From the NCBI GenBank assembly GCA_032871835.1, contig CM065297.1, positions 72,589,253 to 72,653,252 of the forward strand: a stretch of 64,000 nt of DNA, written 5' to 3'. The notes under the pieces were generated by a model. The model saw only the letters and a program-made list of their open reading frames with translations. It did not search any database and was not told where the DNA came from. The translations under genes were made by a program, and so were the position numbers. How positions within the stretch are numbered: the first letter of the stretch is position 1; every line of letters starts with the position of its first letter. This DNA is from Dipteronia dyeriana (Eukaryota > Streptophyta > Magnoliopsida > Sapindales > Sapindaceae). Below are positions 22,490 through 34,437 of the stretch, in pieces.

Positions 22490-22794
22490 AACAGATCAGA
22501 CCTAAGTGAATCATTTGTTGATTTTGATAGGGTTGTGTCTATTGGAGCTCAAATTTAGATAGCCCGCCAAGATCCCTAATCCACACGAACTTGCATGGAT
22601 CACTTTATATATTCTACCGGGCCAATTTAGGGGTCCATCAAGAATTGTATTAAGGCATGTGGACTTGTTTCTTTTTTTAAGAATGAGTCTAGTTCACATG
22701 TGGACTTTTTATTAAGGTCCAATGGACTTAATAAAATAAGAAAAATAATATATTGGCCCATGTATATGTGTTGGGCGGCAAGGCTATATAAAAT

Positions 22795-22803
22795 AGCTTG
22801 ATA
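22795..22803 (+). promoter_or_regulatory. TATA-like box in the T LTR
   Basis: TATATAAAA within 'ggctatataaaatagctt'. Degenerate versions appear at the same place in other T LTRs (30105, 41360). A second TATA-like candidate is near 23169. Which one is used cannot be told from sequence. Confidence 0.35.
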
Positions 22804-23854
22804 AATTGTTTTGTATTTTATTATTTAATTAAATAGAAATTAATTAATTTGGTAATTATTTAATTATTTAATTAAAAGTCGAAATCCTTTTTCTAGTAGG
22901 AGATGGTCTCCTAATATTATACTATTGTTAGAAGTATAATTAATGTTAATGACTATATTTGATAAGTAGATAAATAAAAGGAATTATTTATTGAATCAAA
23001 TTAGGAAGTCTTTAATATGGTTACAAATACACTATTGAGTTGGATTAGGAGTCTTGGTGTAGGAAAGAATTCTTTTTGGAAAAGGATTCTTGGTCACTAA
23101 GTAAAGCCACCTAAGGATAAGAATCTTGCCCACCATGTAAATTCTTCTTAGGAAAGGATTTGTATGTCTATTTATACTACCTCTAAATTTCGGCCAAGAA
23201 AGGATTTGAAGCTCCAAATTTCGCGCAAGCCAAAGAAAATTTAGAAGAAGGCCATTAGATAATTCTAAGAAGAAAAATTCGGCCAAGTGCTAATTTTTCT
23301 AAATGAGTTTTTTGCCACCATAGAATTTTGAGTACAGAGAATTCAGTTCTTGCTCTAGATAAAATCATCCAACTCTAAAGATTGGTGTCTGAAAATTTTG
23401 CAAAGAGGAAAATGAAGAAATAACATTTTGTTTTCTGTAGTACACTAATAGCCTTTACATTAAAAGGTTTTGTGTACAACATTGAATCTAGGTTCACACG
23501 AGTTTCAATCAAATTGATTGATAATTCACAAGTGACCTAACATTCTTTGTTTTTCTTCTTGGAGGATTATTGTGACTAACAAAGAAAGAGATTTTGTTTG
23601 TTTCCATCCTCAGGTATACAATTTAAAGAAAGAGAGCTCACACTCCTAGGTGATTGACGTTCGTGATTGGATTGGAAGATCTTGCGGATTCAATTCAGCG
23701 CTAGTTCAATCGTCACAAGAAAAAGGTATGATACTTTTTATATACATCAATTAATCTATGGTTAAGGTTCTTGTTATTATAAAGGAAATTTTTTGTTTAT
23801 ACCAAACCCTAATATTTATTTTACTCACGCTTCCGTTGCGCGATTTTTCCTATA

Positions 23855-23872
23855 ATTGGTATCAGAGCCAGG
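23855..23872 (+). other. T-element primer-binding site
   Basis: ATTGGTATCAGAGCCAGG, matching initiator tRNA-Met, directly after the LTR. Confidence 0.92.
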
Positions 23873-25199
23873 TTCTACCCTTGATTAATTGATGTATGTG
23901 TACGTGAATATTTTCCTTTTATTGTATGTACGCATGTTTTAGAAAGAGATGACACTCTAGGTATTCACATATATATATATATTTACATTGGAATGTATGG
24001 ATATATATATATATATATATATTTTTTATATGTATTGCTCAATTTTAGTCTTAGAATTTTAATGTATTTTGTTTTGGGATTGTAACAAAAAGGGTGACCT
24101 ATCATCGCCATAATTTCCGTCTTGGTAGTTGCTAAATTTTTATTTATTTTGCTATTGTAATAAAAATACTGCACTATATTGTACAAAAAAAATGCAGTAT
24201 TTTTCATTTAAAATTCTTCTGTAATACAATCAAGTAATGAAAACTCAAAGGTTTGGAGAATTGGAAGCAACCGGAACAAGTTTGGGACCGTGCGTGCGAA
24301 GAGCACGCGGCCACGTTTGTTGTGGCATAGGCTGCGTACGGCGGCCCTTTATGGGGTTGTGGCATGCGCACACCCATAGGAGGTAGCCAAGGGTGTGTTT
24401 GCCCATGGGAGGCTGCTGAGGGAGTCCAAACAACAAAGGTCGCATGAAGACTTGTTCGCCAAAAAAGGAGTTTTTTGTATTCCAAGACATGTAATTTACT
24501 TGTTTTTCTAGGATGGACCAAAATTGTAGCTGTTAAAATTTTTGTAAATATTGCAATATTTGTCATTGTTTGATAACATGTCATATAGAATAGGAGTGCA
24601 ACTCATATAACTCTTTTGGTATGAACATGCATTGAATGATTTAGGTATCTAACTGGCATCTAGATAACTTGGTAAATCATTCTATGGAATTCGATCACAC
24701 GCCTTAAACAAGTGAGTGGGAGAAGATGTTATGGAACACCTACGACCTGCAAGTTTAGTTGAGCTTTATGTTTCATTTAACAACCTACCAAGAGATATTC
24801 ATGAATGGAATTTAGCAAGATACTTCCTTACAAGGATAGACTAGACAATTAGCCCAAACGATATCAACTCCCAAAAGAGGGATATTCGCGATGGATTATA
24901 TTAAAGGTCGAAAACTTGGTAACACACTCAATGTAATTTTATTAATATCCTCCCAAGAGTTTCTGTTAATAAAATTGTAAGGATAGAATTGAAAACATTG
25001 GTTGCTATGTTAACAATTAGGTGGGACCTAGTCCAACTAGTAATTGGTGCGAACTCCCAAAGATGGCGTGACATTTATGGGTGTTGGATCACCGTTAAAA
25101 TTTACGGTTGAATTATTTTATTTATAATTCAAAATAAATATTCAAAAGTGTTATATCATTATTGTTTACTTATATAATTTTTGTTATTAGAAAGAAATC
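23873..25199 (+). other. Long untranslated leader of the T element, with AT microsatellite and a GC-rich block
   Basis: About 1.3 kb between PBS and gag with no credible long frame on the plus strand. It holds (AT)n tracts at about 23967-24023 and a GC-rich block at about 24241-24470. The T element at 43800 has a matching leader with a related GC-rich block (about 46432-46680). Minus-strand frames across the block in both copies are not supported as genes. Confidence 0.7.
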
Positions 25200-25792
25200 A
25201 TGACCCCATCCCTATTCAACATCCTAAAAGATAATACTTTAACTGATGATAATTATGTCACATTGAAAAGGAATATTGGGTTGTTGCTGCTTGCTGAAAA
25301 GTATAGTTCATTCAATATACTCCTAAACCACCTACTCTTACTAATGAATCTACTCATGAGCAAAGAGATGAGTATCAGCAGTGTGAGTCTTCACATGAGA
25401 AGGCTGAATGTTACATTATGGCCACCATCTCTGATGTGTTGCAACAGCAACTTGAAGGAATGGAGACTACTGTCGATATAATGATGTCTCTAGAGGATAT
25501 GTTTGCTATAAGGTCTAGGATAACGAAGAGAGAGGCAGTGACTGCTTTCATGAAACTTAGGATGAAACCTAGACAATCTGTGAAAGATCATATGATGAAA
25601 GTTATAGCACATCTCAACACTGCTGAACTGAATGGTGCTGAGATAAATGGTGAGATGAAAATTGACATGATTGTCAACTCACTATCAGATTCCTTTGATC
25701 ATTTCAAGTTGGACTACACCTTGAACAATAAGGAAAAAATCTTACAAGGCCTGATGCAAGATGATCAAAGCATCGAGAAAATCCTTGTGTAA
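25200..25792 (+). pseudogene. T-family gag (UBN2-type), one frameshift, no zinc knuckle
   Basis: Starts MTPSLFNILKDNTLTDDNYV, the usual copia Gag opening. A frameshift at about 25300-25310 separates it from the second frame, which carries ECYIMATISDVLQQQLEGME, MKLRMKPRQSVKDHMMKVIA and LSDSFDHFKLDYTLNNKE, ending QDDQSIEKILV and a stop at 25792. The basic segment that normally leads into a CCHC knuckle follows (about 25840-25860), but no CxxC...H...C is found. The polyprotein resumes downstream of where protease would lie. Confidence 0.88.
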
Positions 25793-25864
25793 GGTAATGG
25801 TTAAGAGATCCATACGGTTAGTAAAGTCACTTCTGTTAAGACCCGTAGGAGAAGAAAAAGTAAC

Positions 25865-26428
25865 TTGGGCCTAACCAGAAAGGGTTACCGGGAAAAGAAA
25901 AGACTGAATGAGAATGAATTCATCTTGTATTTAGGCAATGGAGCGTTGGTGTCTACCAGTGTAGTGGGAGATATTAGAATTAATTTAGATTCTTATAGGC
26001 ATTTAGATTTAATAGAAGTTTATTATGTACTTCAATTCAAGAGGAATTTAATTTCAGTTTCTTGTTTAAATAAATTTGCTTGTTTGGTTACCTTTAATAA
26101 AGCCTTCATTATTAGTACGAATGACAAAATTATTTACAAAGGTAAATTGGAAAACAGTTTATTCTATTTGTATAGAAATATCTCTCACTTGTTAGACACC
26201 GAATCAACGGAACCCAATCATAAAAGAGTAAAATTATCAAACGATCAAACCTACCTGTGGCATTTACGCCTAGGTCATATTAACCTTAATAGGATTAAAA
26301 GATTGGTAAGTGACGGACCTCTAAGTGACTTAAAGGTTGATGATCTACCAACTTGTGAATCTTGTTTGGAAGGTAAAATGACCGAAGGTCGTTTACGACC
26401 AAAGGCACAAGAGCCATCGAATGTTTAG
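25865..26428 (+). pseudogene. T-family gag-pre-integrase and integrase zinc-binding domain
   Basis: Begins in the segment that normally follows the protease (RLNENEFILYLGNGALVS), then DLIEVYYVLQFKRNLISVSC. The HHCC zinc-binding domain follows: LWHLRLGHINLNRIKRL with CESCLEGKMT. The protease motif (DSG with flanking NHVC) that should precede it is absent. The frame stops at 26428, just as the integrase core should begin. Confidence 0.88.
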
Positions 26429-27285
26429 GATTGACACACACTAGTGTGTGTGGACCTATGACCATTTAAGCTAGAGGTGGATATGAGTACTTCACCACTT
26501 TCACGGATGATAACTCAATATTTGGCTATCTGTATCTCGTGGGACATAATTCGGATGCTTTTGACATGTTCAAAGCATTTAAAGCTGAAGTAGAAAATTA
26601 GCTCAAGAAACGCATAAAAATCTTGAGGTCTGATCAAGGTAGAGAATATTTGTCAGGTGAGTTTAAGCAATATCTTACTGATAATGGGATAATTTCTCAG
26701 TTTTCTGCACCAGGTACACCTCAACAAAATGGGGTGGTAGAAATGAGAAATATAACTCTTTTAGACATGGTGAGGTCTACGTTGAGTTATTCAACGCTTC
26801 CTAATTCCTTTTGGGGATATGCTTTACACACTGCCATGTACATTGTAAATGATGTACCATATAAGTCGGTTCCTAAAACACCACATGAGTTATGGACCGA
26901 GCGAAAGCCTAGTTTACAACACTTTACGATATTTGGATGTCCTGCCCACGTGTTAAAAGGAAAGACAGAAAAGATGGAGTCCTGTTTATAAACATGCATA
27001 TTTGTAGGGTATACAATAGCAACAAAAGGATATTATTTCTATAGTCCTTCAGATCTTAAAGTATTTGTTTCGACAAATGCTAAATTTCAGGAAAAGGACT
27101 AAATGAATAATTTTGTGCCTAAAAGTAGAATTGTTTCGATTGAGCTTTCAGGAGACACAATTCCACAAGAGGTTTCACAACCTAGCATAACAGAAAGTTC
27201 CATACCAACACAAGATCAACAATCTACCATACCTCGTCGTAGTGGAAGGGTTAGTGGACAACTCCAGAGATACATCAGTCTATGA
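26429..27285 (+). pseudogene. T-family integrase core and linker, interrupted
   Basis: The first catalytic-Asp region is degraded (26429-26622, stops at 26428 and 26600). An open piece then carries the second Asp ([14 protein letters not shown]), the Glu region ([16 protein letters not shown]), [34 protein letters not shown] and IFGCPAHVL. After a stop at about 26990 come FVGYTIATKGYYFYSPSDLK and FVSTNAKF, and after another stop the SSIPTQDQQSTIPRRSGRVS linker. Confidence 0.87.
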
Positions 27286-28814
27286 GATTCTGTAGAGAAT
27301 CTCCCGAACGATGATGATCTCTATACGTACAAGGAAGCAATGGAAGATGTTGATTGTCGCCATTGGCAAAAGGCAATGCAATCCGAAATTAAATCTATGT
27401 TCAAAAACAAAGTCCTGTATCTTGTAGACTTGCCTAAAGAGATAAAACCCATCGAGGGCAAGTGGGTATACAAGAGGAAATGAGGAATGGATGAAAAGGG
27501 GAAACCTTTAAAGCTAGATTGGTAGCTAAAGGTTATACATAGAAGGAAGGTATCGATTATGAAGAAACCTTATCTCCTATGGCCATGCTTAAATCCATTA
27601 GGATACTCTTATCCAAATTGGTATCACTAGATCTAGAGATTTGACAAATGGACGTCAAGACAACTTTCCTTGATGGAATTCTTGACGAAAGCATCTATAC
27701 GATGCAACCAGAAGGATTCATTGAAAAAGGCCAAGAGGAAAGGTAATGCAAGTTGCAAGGATCCATATATGGAGTGAAGCAAGCAACTAGATCCTGGAAC
27801 ATAAGGTTCGATCAAGCCGAGAAAAGTTTTGGATATTTTCAAAACCTTAATGAACCATGTGTTTACAAAAGGATTAAAGGTGACAAGTTGGTTTTTCTAG
27901 TTCTTTACGTTGATGATATATTACTCATCAAAAATGATGTAGGTGTATTGACATCAATAAAAGAATGGTTAGCAAAATAATTTGATATGAAGGACTTAGG
28001 AGAAGCGAATTATATTCTTGGTATCCAAGTCATAAGGGATATAAAGAATAGAACGATTGTATTATCCTAAGCTTCATACATAGATAAAATTTTGTTTAGG
28101 TTTTCCATGCAAGATTCCAAGAAAGGTATGTTACCTTTCAAACATGGAATCAAACTTTCTATGGAACAAGTTACTAAGAAAGAGCATGAAGAGCAATTCA
28201 TGAGTAGGGTTCCATATGCATCGGTAGTTGGAAGTCTCATGTACGCAATACTTTGTACTATATAAGATATTTCTTTTGCTTTGGGCATAGTTATCAGTTT
28301 TCAATCAAAGCCTGGTCCTCATCACTGGACGGTAATCAAGCATATTTTTAAGTAACTCATGAGAACGAGAGATTATATGCTTGTATACTCTGGAAGGGAT
28401 TTAATTCCCATTAGGTATATAGATTCTGGTTCTTGGAGATCAACATCGGGTACTCTGTTTACTATTGAAGGAGAGGCAGTCATATGGAGGAATATCAAGC
28501 AATCTCGTTTTGCTGATTCCACCGTGGAAGCAGAGTATGTTACCACATGTGAGGCTGCTAAAAAGGCTGTCTGGCTCCCCTAATTCTTGATTGAATTGGA
28601 AGTTGTTCATGATACGAATAAACATATCACTATCTATTGTGACAATAATGGAGCAACGGCTAATTCGAGAGAACCAAGAAGTCATGAGAGAGGGAAACAC
28701 ATTGAAAGAAAGTATCACCTTCTAAGGGAAATTGTGCATAGGGGTGACATGGCGATTACCAAGATTGAGTCAACAGATAATCTGACGAATCCCTTTACAA
28801 AGGCTCTTACTTAA
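27286..28814 (+). pseudogene. T-family reverse transcriptase and RNase H, many stops
   Basis: RT begins EAMEDVDCRHWQKAMQSEIK and KPIEGKWVYKRK, followed by several frame changes. The active-site box is VLYVDDILLIKND (about 27900-27938), with both Asp residues kept. RNase H blocks are RVPYASVVGSLMYAI, TSGTLFTIEGEAVIWRNIKQ, STVEAEYVTTCEAAKKAVWL, YCDNNGATANSREPRSH and ERGKHIERKYHLLREIVHRG, ending NPFTKALT at 28814. Stops lie at about 27483, 27745, 27980, 28266 and 28583. It is closely similar to 19828-21471, but that copy carries a deletion this one lacks. Confidence 0.9.
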
Positions 28815-28882
28815 AATAGTTTTGATAAGCATCAAAAGAAGAGATCATAGGGATGAGAGATTTGACACATTTGCTATAGAGC

Positions 28883-28893
28883 AGGTGGGAGAT
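28883..28893 (+). other. Polypurine tract
   Basis: AGGTGGGAGAT directly before the LTR at 28894. Confidence 0.9.
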
Positions 28894-30962
28894 TGTTGGG
28901 ATTATGTAAGATAGCAAGAGTATAATAATGTATTTGACAATCTTTTCGTATTAATAAAGTGATTTCAAGTTTAACAAATCTTATAGCATTTATAGTTAAA
29001 TTATTATAATTGTCAAAAGTAAATAATCATATGGTCAAAAGACTATGATAATAGAAGAATTGTTCATACATCTAGATATGTATGAAGTAGACACAATTCA
29101 TTAGGTAGTCTTGAATAACATTCACACCATAAGATAAAGGTTGGGCACCTTTATCTTGTCAAAGTTGTAGATTATTTGCTAGCATTTAAGTGGGATCAAA
29201 TGTGTTATGATGGGTCTAAAATCATCAAAGTGTGTTGTCTATGGGTAAAAGAATCTAGTGCACTGGGTGCGTTGAATTAGATAACAGTGAAATATTTTAT
29301 ATAGATTCGTCAATGAATAAAAGTTTCACTCGAAGAATATGGGAGAGTCTACCTCAATCATGAGAAAAATGATGGACTTATGGTTGCAAGTGTTATCATT
29401 TGAGCTATGAATGAGTATGCTCATATATCATAGTCTATCCTCGATAGTTTGGTGGTATTCATTTGTTAACCGATAAAGGACTTCATTTATAGATATGGAC
29501 ATCGTGGCTCCATTTATTAAATGAGAGTAGAATATCATCATATGGATGTTTTGAGGTATTGGATATTAAATCTTTCAATAGTGTCTATTGAAACATAGCT
29601 TCTGGACAAGTCAAAATATCCAAGTTCAAAATGTTGTCGTTTGAGTAAATATGGTAACTTTGAGATCTATAGGCGGTCTATGATCTCTTGGCGATTACTG
29701 ATAATCTTCACGAGGATACACTTTCTCCAATAAGGTTGTCTAGGGTATAAATGAGAAATATTAACTCATTCTATCTTTATTTAAGAGTTCAATTATAGTT
29801 CTTTAGTGGAATGAACTAAAATTAATTGATCGGACTTAAGTGAATGATTTGTTGATTGTGATTGGATTGTGTCTATTGGAGCTTAAATTTTGATAGCCCG
29901 CCAAGATCCCCAATCCACACAAACTTGCATGGATCACTTGATATATTCTACTGGATCAATTTAGGGGTCCATCTAGAATTGTATTAAGGCATTTATTTGT
30001 AGGAATTCACATGTGGACTTTTTGTTAAGGTCCAACGGATTTTATGAAATAAGAAAAATAATATATTGGCCCATTTATATGTGTTGGGCGGAAAGGCTTT
30101 ATAAAATAGCTTAATATATTGTTTTGTATTTTATTATTTACTTAAATTGAAATTAATTAACTATTTAATTAAAAGTCAAAATCATTTTCCTAGTTGGAGA
30201 TGGTCTACTAATTTACAATATTGTTGGAAGTATAATTAATATTAAAGACTATATTTGATAAGTAGATAAATAAAATGAATTATTTATCTAGTCAAATTAG
30301 GAAATCTTTAATATGGTCACAAATACACTATTGAGTTAGATTAGGAGTCTTGGTGTAGGAAAGAATTCTTTTTGGAAAAGGATTCTTGGTCACTAAGTAA
30401 ATCCACCTAAGGATAGGATTCTTGCCCACCAAGTAAATCCTTCTTTGGAAAGGATTTGTATGCCTATTTATACTACCTCTAAATTTCGGCCAAGAGAGGA
30501 TTTGAAGCTCCAAATTTCGTGCAAGCCAAAGAAAATATAGAGAGTGGAAAAATTTGGCCATTAGATAATTCTAGAGGAAAAATTCGGACATTAGATAATT
30601 TTTCTACAAGTGTTTTTGGCCACCATAGAATTTTGAGTATAGAGAATTCGGTTCTTGCTCTAGATAAATTCATCCAACTCTAAAATTCGGCAAAGAGGAA
30701 ATGGAAGAAAGATCATTTTGTATTCAAAAGTACACTAGTAGCATTTTCATTAAAGATTTTATGCACAACATCGAACCTAGGTTCACGCGAGTTTCAATTA
30801 AATTGATTGATAATTCACAAGTGACCTAACGTTCTTTGTTTTTCTTCTTGGACGATTATTGTGACTAACAAAGAAGGAGATTTTGTTTGTTTCCATCCTC
30901 ATGTATACAATTTAAAGAAATGGGGCCAGCACTCCTAAGTGATTCACGTTCGTGATTGGATT
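28894..30962 (+). repeat. T-family 3' LTR, truncated at its end
   Basis: Starts TGTTGGGATTATGTAAG and follows the 21546 LTR to 'ttcgtgattggattg' at 30962. It then switches to minus-strand S-b RT sequence. About 215 bases of the LTR end are missing. Confidence 0.88.
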
Positions 30963-31640
30963 GAGTTCACCTACAATACTCATTTCAAATTCTCTTCACA
31001 TAACATTCACAAAATCATCAACCTTGGTTTTACATGTGGACCCAAAAACAATGTCATCAACATATATTTGTGCAACAAAAATGTCATTGTTATAATGCTT
31101 GACAAACAAAGTTCTATCAATACCACCTCTCCTATATTGGTTGTCAATAAGATATTGAGTCAACCTATCATACCAAGCTCTAGGGGCTTGCTTAAGGCCA
31201 TAAAGAGCCTATTTCAACTTAAACACATGAATAGGAGAGTGTGGGTCTACAAAACCCTTAGGTTTTTCAACATACACTTCTTCTTGAAGATATCCATTGA
31301 GAAAAGCACTTTAGACATCCATTTAAAACAATTTGAACTTTTTAAGACATGCAATGGACAACAAAAGTCTAATGGACTCAAGACATGCAACGGGTGCAAA
31401 AGTCTCATCAAAGTCTACACCCTCAACTTGAGTATATCCTTGAGCCACTAGTCTTGCTTTGTTTCGTACTATCTTGCCACATTCATCAATCTTATTCCTA
31501 AACACCCATTTTGTACCCCAATCACATTGATATCTTTTGGTCTAGGAACTTAGGACCACACTTCATTCCTTTCAAATTGATTTAGTTATTCTTGCATGGT
31601 ATTAACCCAATATTCATCAATAATTGCTTCATTAATATTT
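30963..31640 (-). pseudogene. S-b reverse transcriptase, N-terminal half
   Basis: Minus-strand [62 protein letters not shown], then a stop and [35 protein letters not shown] and the active-site box IYVDDIVFG (31050-31065). Both catalytic Asp residues are present, unlike the copy at 53692. The frame is cut after MSIVGELN at 30963. Confidence 0.87.
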
Positions 31641-31690
31641 TTAGGCTCAATATGAGAAGTGTAGCAAGCATATGAAATTTGGTTAGCTAG

Positions 31691-33070
31691 TTACCTTCTA
31701 GTCCTAACCCCTTCATTCAAATCACCTATGATGTCTTGTTGATAATGCATATTCCTAAGTCCAGAATTTGAATTTTCAACATCTTGTTGGTTATCATTCA
31801 AACCATTTTCTAATTCTTGACATTCTTCTCTAGCAACACTATCATTATCATCATTATGACTAGACTCACTTTCATCATAACTAGTCACATCAATAAGTGC
31901 TTTAGTGTCATTCAACAAATGTTCTTTAGGTTTATTGACAACATTATCATCACACAAATCAATCATGCTAAGATCATATATTTTCACATTAATAGATTCC
32001 ATAATAGTCTTGGTTTTCAAATTGAACACTCTATATGCACGAATATTAGCATACCCAAGAAAGAGACCAATATCACTTTTAGCATCAAACTTTCCTAAGT
32101 GATCTCTGTCATTCAAAATAAAACACTTACTCCCAAAAGTGTGGAAGTAACTCACATTGGGCTTCTCGCCCTTCCAAAGTTCATATGAGGTTTGTTTTGT
32201 GTCACGCCATCTAAAAACTCTATTAGTGACATAGCATGCGGTATTGACTGCTTCAGCCCAAAGATTACTAGAGAATTTCTTGCTATTGAGCATGACCCTA
32301 GCCATCTCTTGCAAGCCATGATTCTTCCTCTCAACAACACCATTTTGTTGAGGAGTTCTAGGAGCCGAGAACTCAAGTGAAATCTCATAATCATCAAAAA
32401 TCTCACTAAATCTAGCATTTTCAAATTCACTCCCATGATCACTCCTAATGCGACATATTTTCTTGATACCAAGACCTTTTTCATTTTGAACTAGTTTACA
32501 AAACTTCTTAAAGTAACCAAAAGTTTCGGTCTTGTCCCTAAGAAAATACACCCAAGCAAACCGAGAAAAATCATCAAAACATACAAAAATATATTTCTTT
32601 CCATTTATGCTTTCGGTTTGGATTGGTCCCATTAGGTTTATATGCACAAGTTCTAAGGGCTTCTTGGTAGAACAATTAGTGTACTTTTTATGAGACACTT
32701 TGGTTTGCTTACCTAATTGACATGGTTCACAAACACCATCATGCTTTTTATCAAGACTAGGAAGACCTCTAACAATGTTATATTTCTCAAGCTTCTTTAA
32801 ATCTTTATAATTCATGTGGCCCAATCTTTCATGCCAGAATTCAAGGTTGTTGCACTCATGTGCCATATTACATGTTAGTGGATCAATCTCTAGACAATAG
32901 CGATTGTGCGAAGACTTTTTGACTTTCAAAACAATCTTGCCCTTTTTATCGATTATTGTGCACACATCATTGTTAAAGCTAACTTCTTTATAAAGTTCAC
33001 ACAAGTGAGTGATGCTTATTAGATTAGCTTGTAGACCATCTACATACAAGGTGTCACGAAGTTTAGGCAA
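31691..33070 (-). pseudogene. S-b gag-pre-integrase and integrase, 459-residue open frame
   Basis: The longest open frame in the window. It opens with PKLRDTLYVDGLQANLISIT and the HHCC domain (FWHERLGHMNYKDLKKL, CEPCQLGKQ). The first catalytic site reads LELVHINLMGPIQ, where this family has H-x-D-LMGP, so the Asp is now Asn. The second Asp (RIRSDHGSEFEN) and the Glu ([12 protein letters not shown]) are kept. C-terminal blocks are NLWAEAVNTACYVTNRVF, SYELWKGEKPNVSYFHTFGS and DAKSDIGLFLGYA, then the acidic linker to RT. Long frame survival with a lost catalytic residue suggests fairly recent decay. Confidence 0.93.
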
Positions 33071-33360
33071 TCCGGGGATACAATTATTCCCTTACCTAGA
33101 ACTTGCTTTTTGGTGCCATCACCAAATGTAACCCATCCACCATCTTTCATAAAAATATTCTTAAAGAATTCCTTGTTACCAGTCATATTCCTAGAGAAAC
33201 CATTATCTAGGTACTAACAATAGGATAAGTTATCTCTTAAAACATATTGTGCAACCAAACATTGTGTTGTGTTTTTCTTAACCCAAACTTTCTTGACAAG
33301 TTCTCATTCCTACAGTTCTTAACATGCTTTGACTTGCTTTTAGGCACATTGACTCCATTA
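33071..33360 (-). pseudogene. S-b protease region, active site altered
   Basis: The minus strand reads YLDNGFSRNMTGN (about 33170-33215), where the S-b copy at 51850 has YLDSGCSRNMTGN. The retropepsin Ser-Gly turn is changed (DSG to DNG), and a stop precedes it. TFGDGTKKQVLGKG-type sequence follows. Confidence 0.8.
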
Positions 33361-34392
33361 GTCACATTTTCAAACAAATCAAACAAAGCATTATCAACTT
33401 TCTTATGCATAGTTGAATGAGGCACAACACAAGATTTAACAAACAAATCATCAACACATTTATTCTCAACATACTTTTCAAGGTCTTCTTAGGTCTAATT
33501 CTAGATCCATACATGGATGATTGCCTAGGACCATTCAAAGACATATCATGCAAATCATTGGCAATTCTACATTTACGAATGTATTCAAAAAATCTATGTC
33601 TTATGTGTCTTACCATGTTGCAATATTGAAAAATAGGTATGAATTTGAGAAGTTTACCATTTGCTTGAAACTCATTTTTCCTTCTCACATTTTTATCTCT
33701 TTGAACACTAGATGTCTTGCCTTTTGTATTTGATGATGACGTAACTTGTCTTTGGCATTGTTGAGTCTTTTCATTGACCTTCATTATTGTTGTTGAGGAA
33801 CCTCCGGTAGCATTCATGGAATTACCTTTAGAGAGTGTACCTACATTTAAATTGCTACAAGCTTTGATAAAAGTAGATTTGTTAGATGAAGGAGTTGATT
33901 TTTCGTTAACATATCCTAAACCTCTTTTGTAGCTTGAAGACTTTCCAACCTTAATGTGAGCTTTCACTTTGTTAGAGCTAGATAACACCTTGTTAATCAT
34001 CTTTTTAGCCTCATTAAGTTTGTCACTAAGCACTTTCTCTTGATTCTCATGCTCATTAAGTTTTACTCTAAGCAGATTTTCAATTCTCTTAGCAGGATCA
34101 AGAGATTTATCTCTTTGATCAATTTCATGATTCAAGATACTTAATCTATCATTGCTATCAATCAAGTTTTTCTCAAGATTCATAATTTTATCATTAAGAT
34201 CATTAACAGATTTTGAGCTACAATCATGATTTTCTAACCTCTTAGTGAGAGACTTATTGATCTTAGAGATCTTTTCATTTTTCTTGAATAAGATCTTTGA
34301 TCTTTTGATCATCTAAGTCAATAGACTCACCTTCAACAAGAGAAGCCACAAAAGAATACATTTCTTTAATCATGATGAAACAAACACAATAA
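33237..34392 (-). pseudogene. S-b gag remnant: coiled coil and degraded second knuckle only
   Basis: Begins almost at the PBS with a MIKEMYSFVAS-type start (about 34375). Coiled-coil Gag sequence follows (KISKINKSLTKRLENHDCSS, HEIDQRDKSLDPAKRIENLL, KLNEHENQEKVLSDKLNEAK), then GLGYVNEKS and a Gln/Ser-rich stretch. A wrecked second knuckle reads FQYCNMVRHIRHRF (first and last Cys gone). The UBN2-like N-terminal domain and first knuckle present in the S-a gag at 655-2615 are missing. Confidence 0.87.
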
Positions 34393-34423
34393 AGAAGATC
34401 TATCTAAGTGCGTCTAGACACCT

Positions 34424-34437
34424 GCTCTGATACCAAT
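34424..34437 (-). other. S-b primer-binding site
   Basis: The minus strand reads ATTGGTATCAGAGC beside the LTR end at 34438. Confidence 0.92.

Larger units (their letters stand above)
21546..23854 (+). repeat. T-family LTR (5' LTR of the element; also 3' LTR of the upstream remnant)
   Basis: TGTTGGGATTATGC ... CCTATA, about 2.3 kb, preceded by a PPT and followed by a PBS. The final CA has become TA. An 11-bp inverted repeat sits at 22457-22489. A TATATAAAA string lies at 22795-22803. Confidence 0.92.
21546..30962 (+). mobile_element. T-family copia element with both LTRs, decayed and non-autonomous
   Basis: Consists of a 5' LTR (21546-23854), PBS, a long leader, gag (25200), integrase, RT, RNase H, PPT and a 3' LTR (28894-30962, cut short). 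The 5' LTR also acts as the 3' LTR of the pol remnant upstream, giving a shared-LTR tandem. Protein order integrase-RT-RNase H defines Ty1/copia. The Gag zinc knuckle and protease motif are missing altogether. The 3' end of the last LTR is fused to an S-b element, so no target duplication is visible. Confidence 0.88.

Noticed and set aside
24204..24584. Minus-strand frames of 126 and 81 codons in the T leader
   Set aside because: Antisense to the GC-rich leader block; the counterpart at 46386-46694 is open in shifted frames, as expected from base composition rather than coding.
31817..32380. Plus-strand frames opposite the S-b integrase
   Set aside because: Shadows of the 459-residue minus-strand integrase frame.
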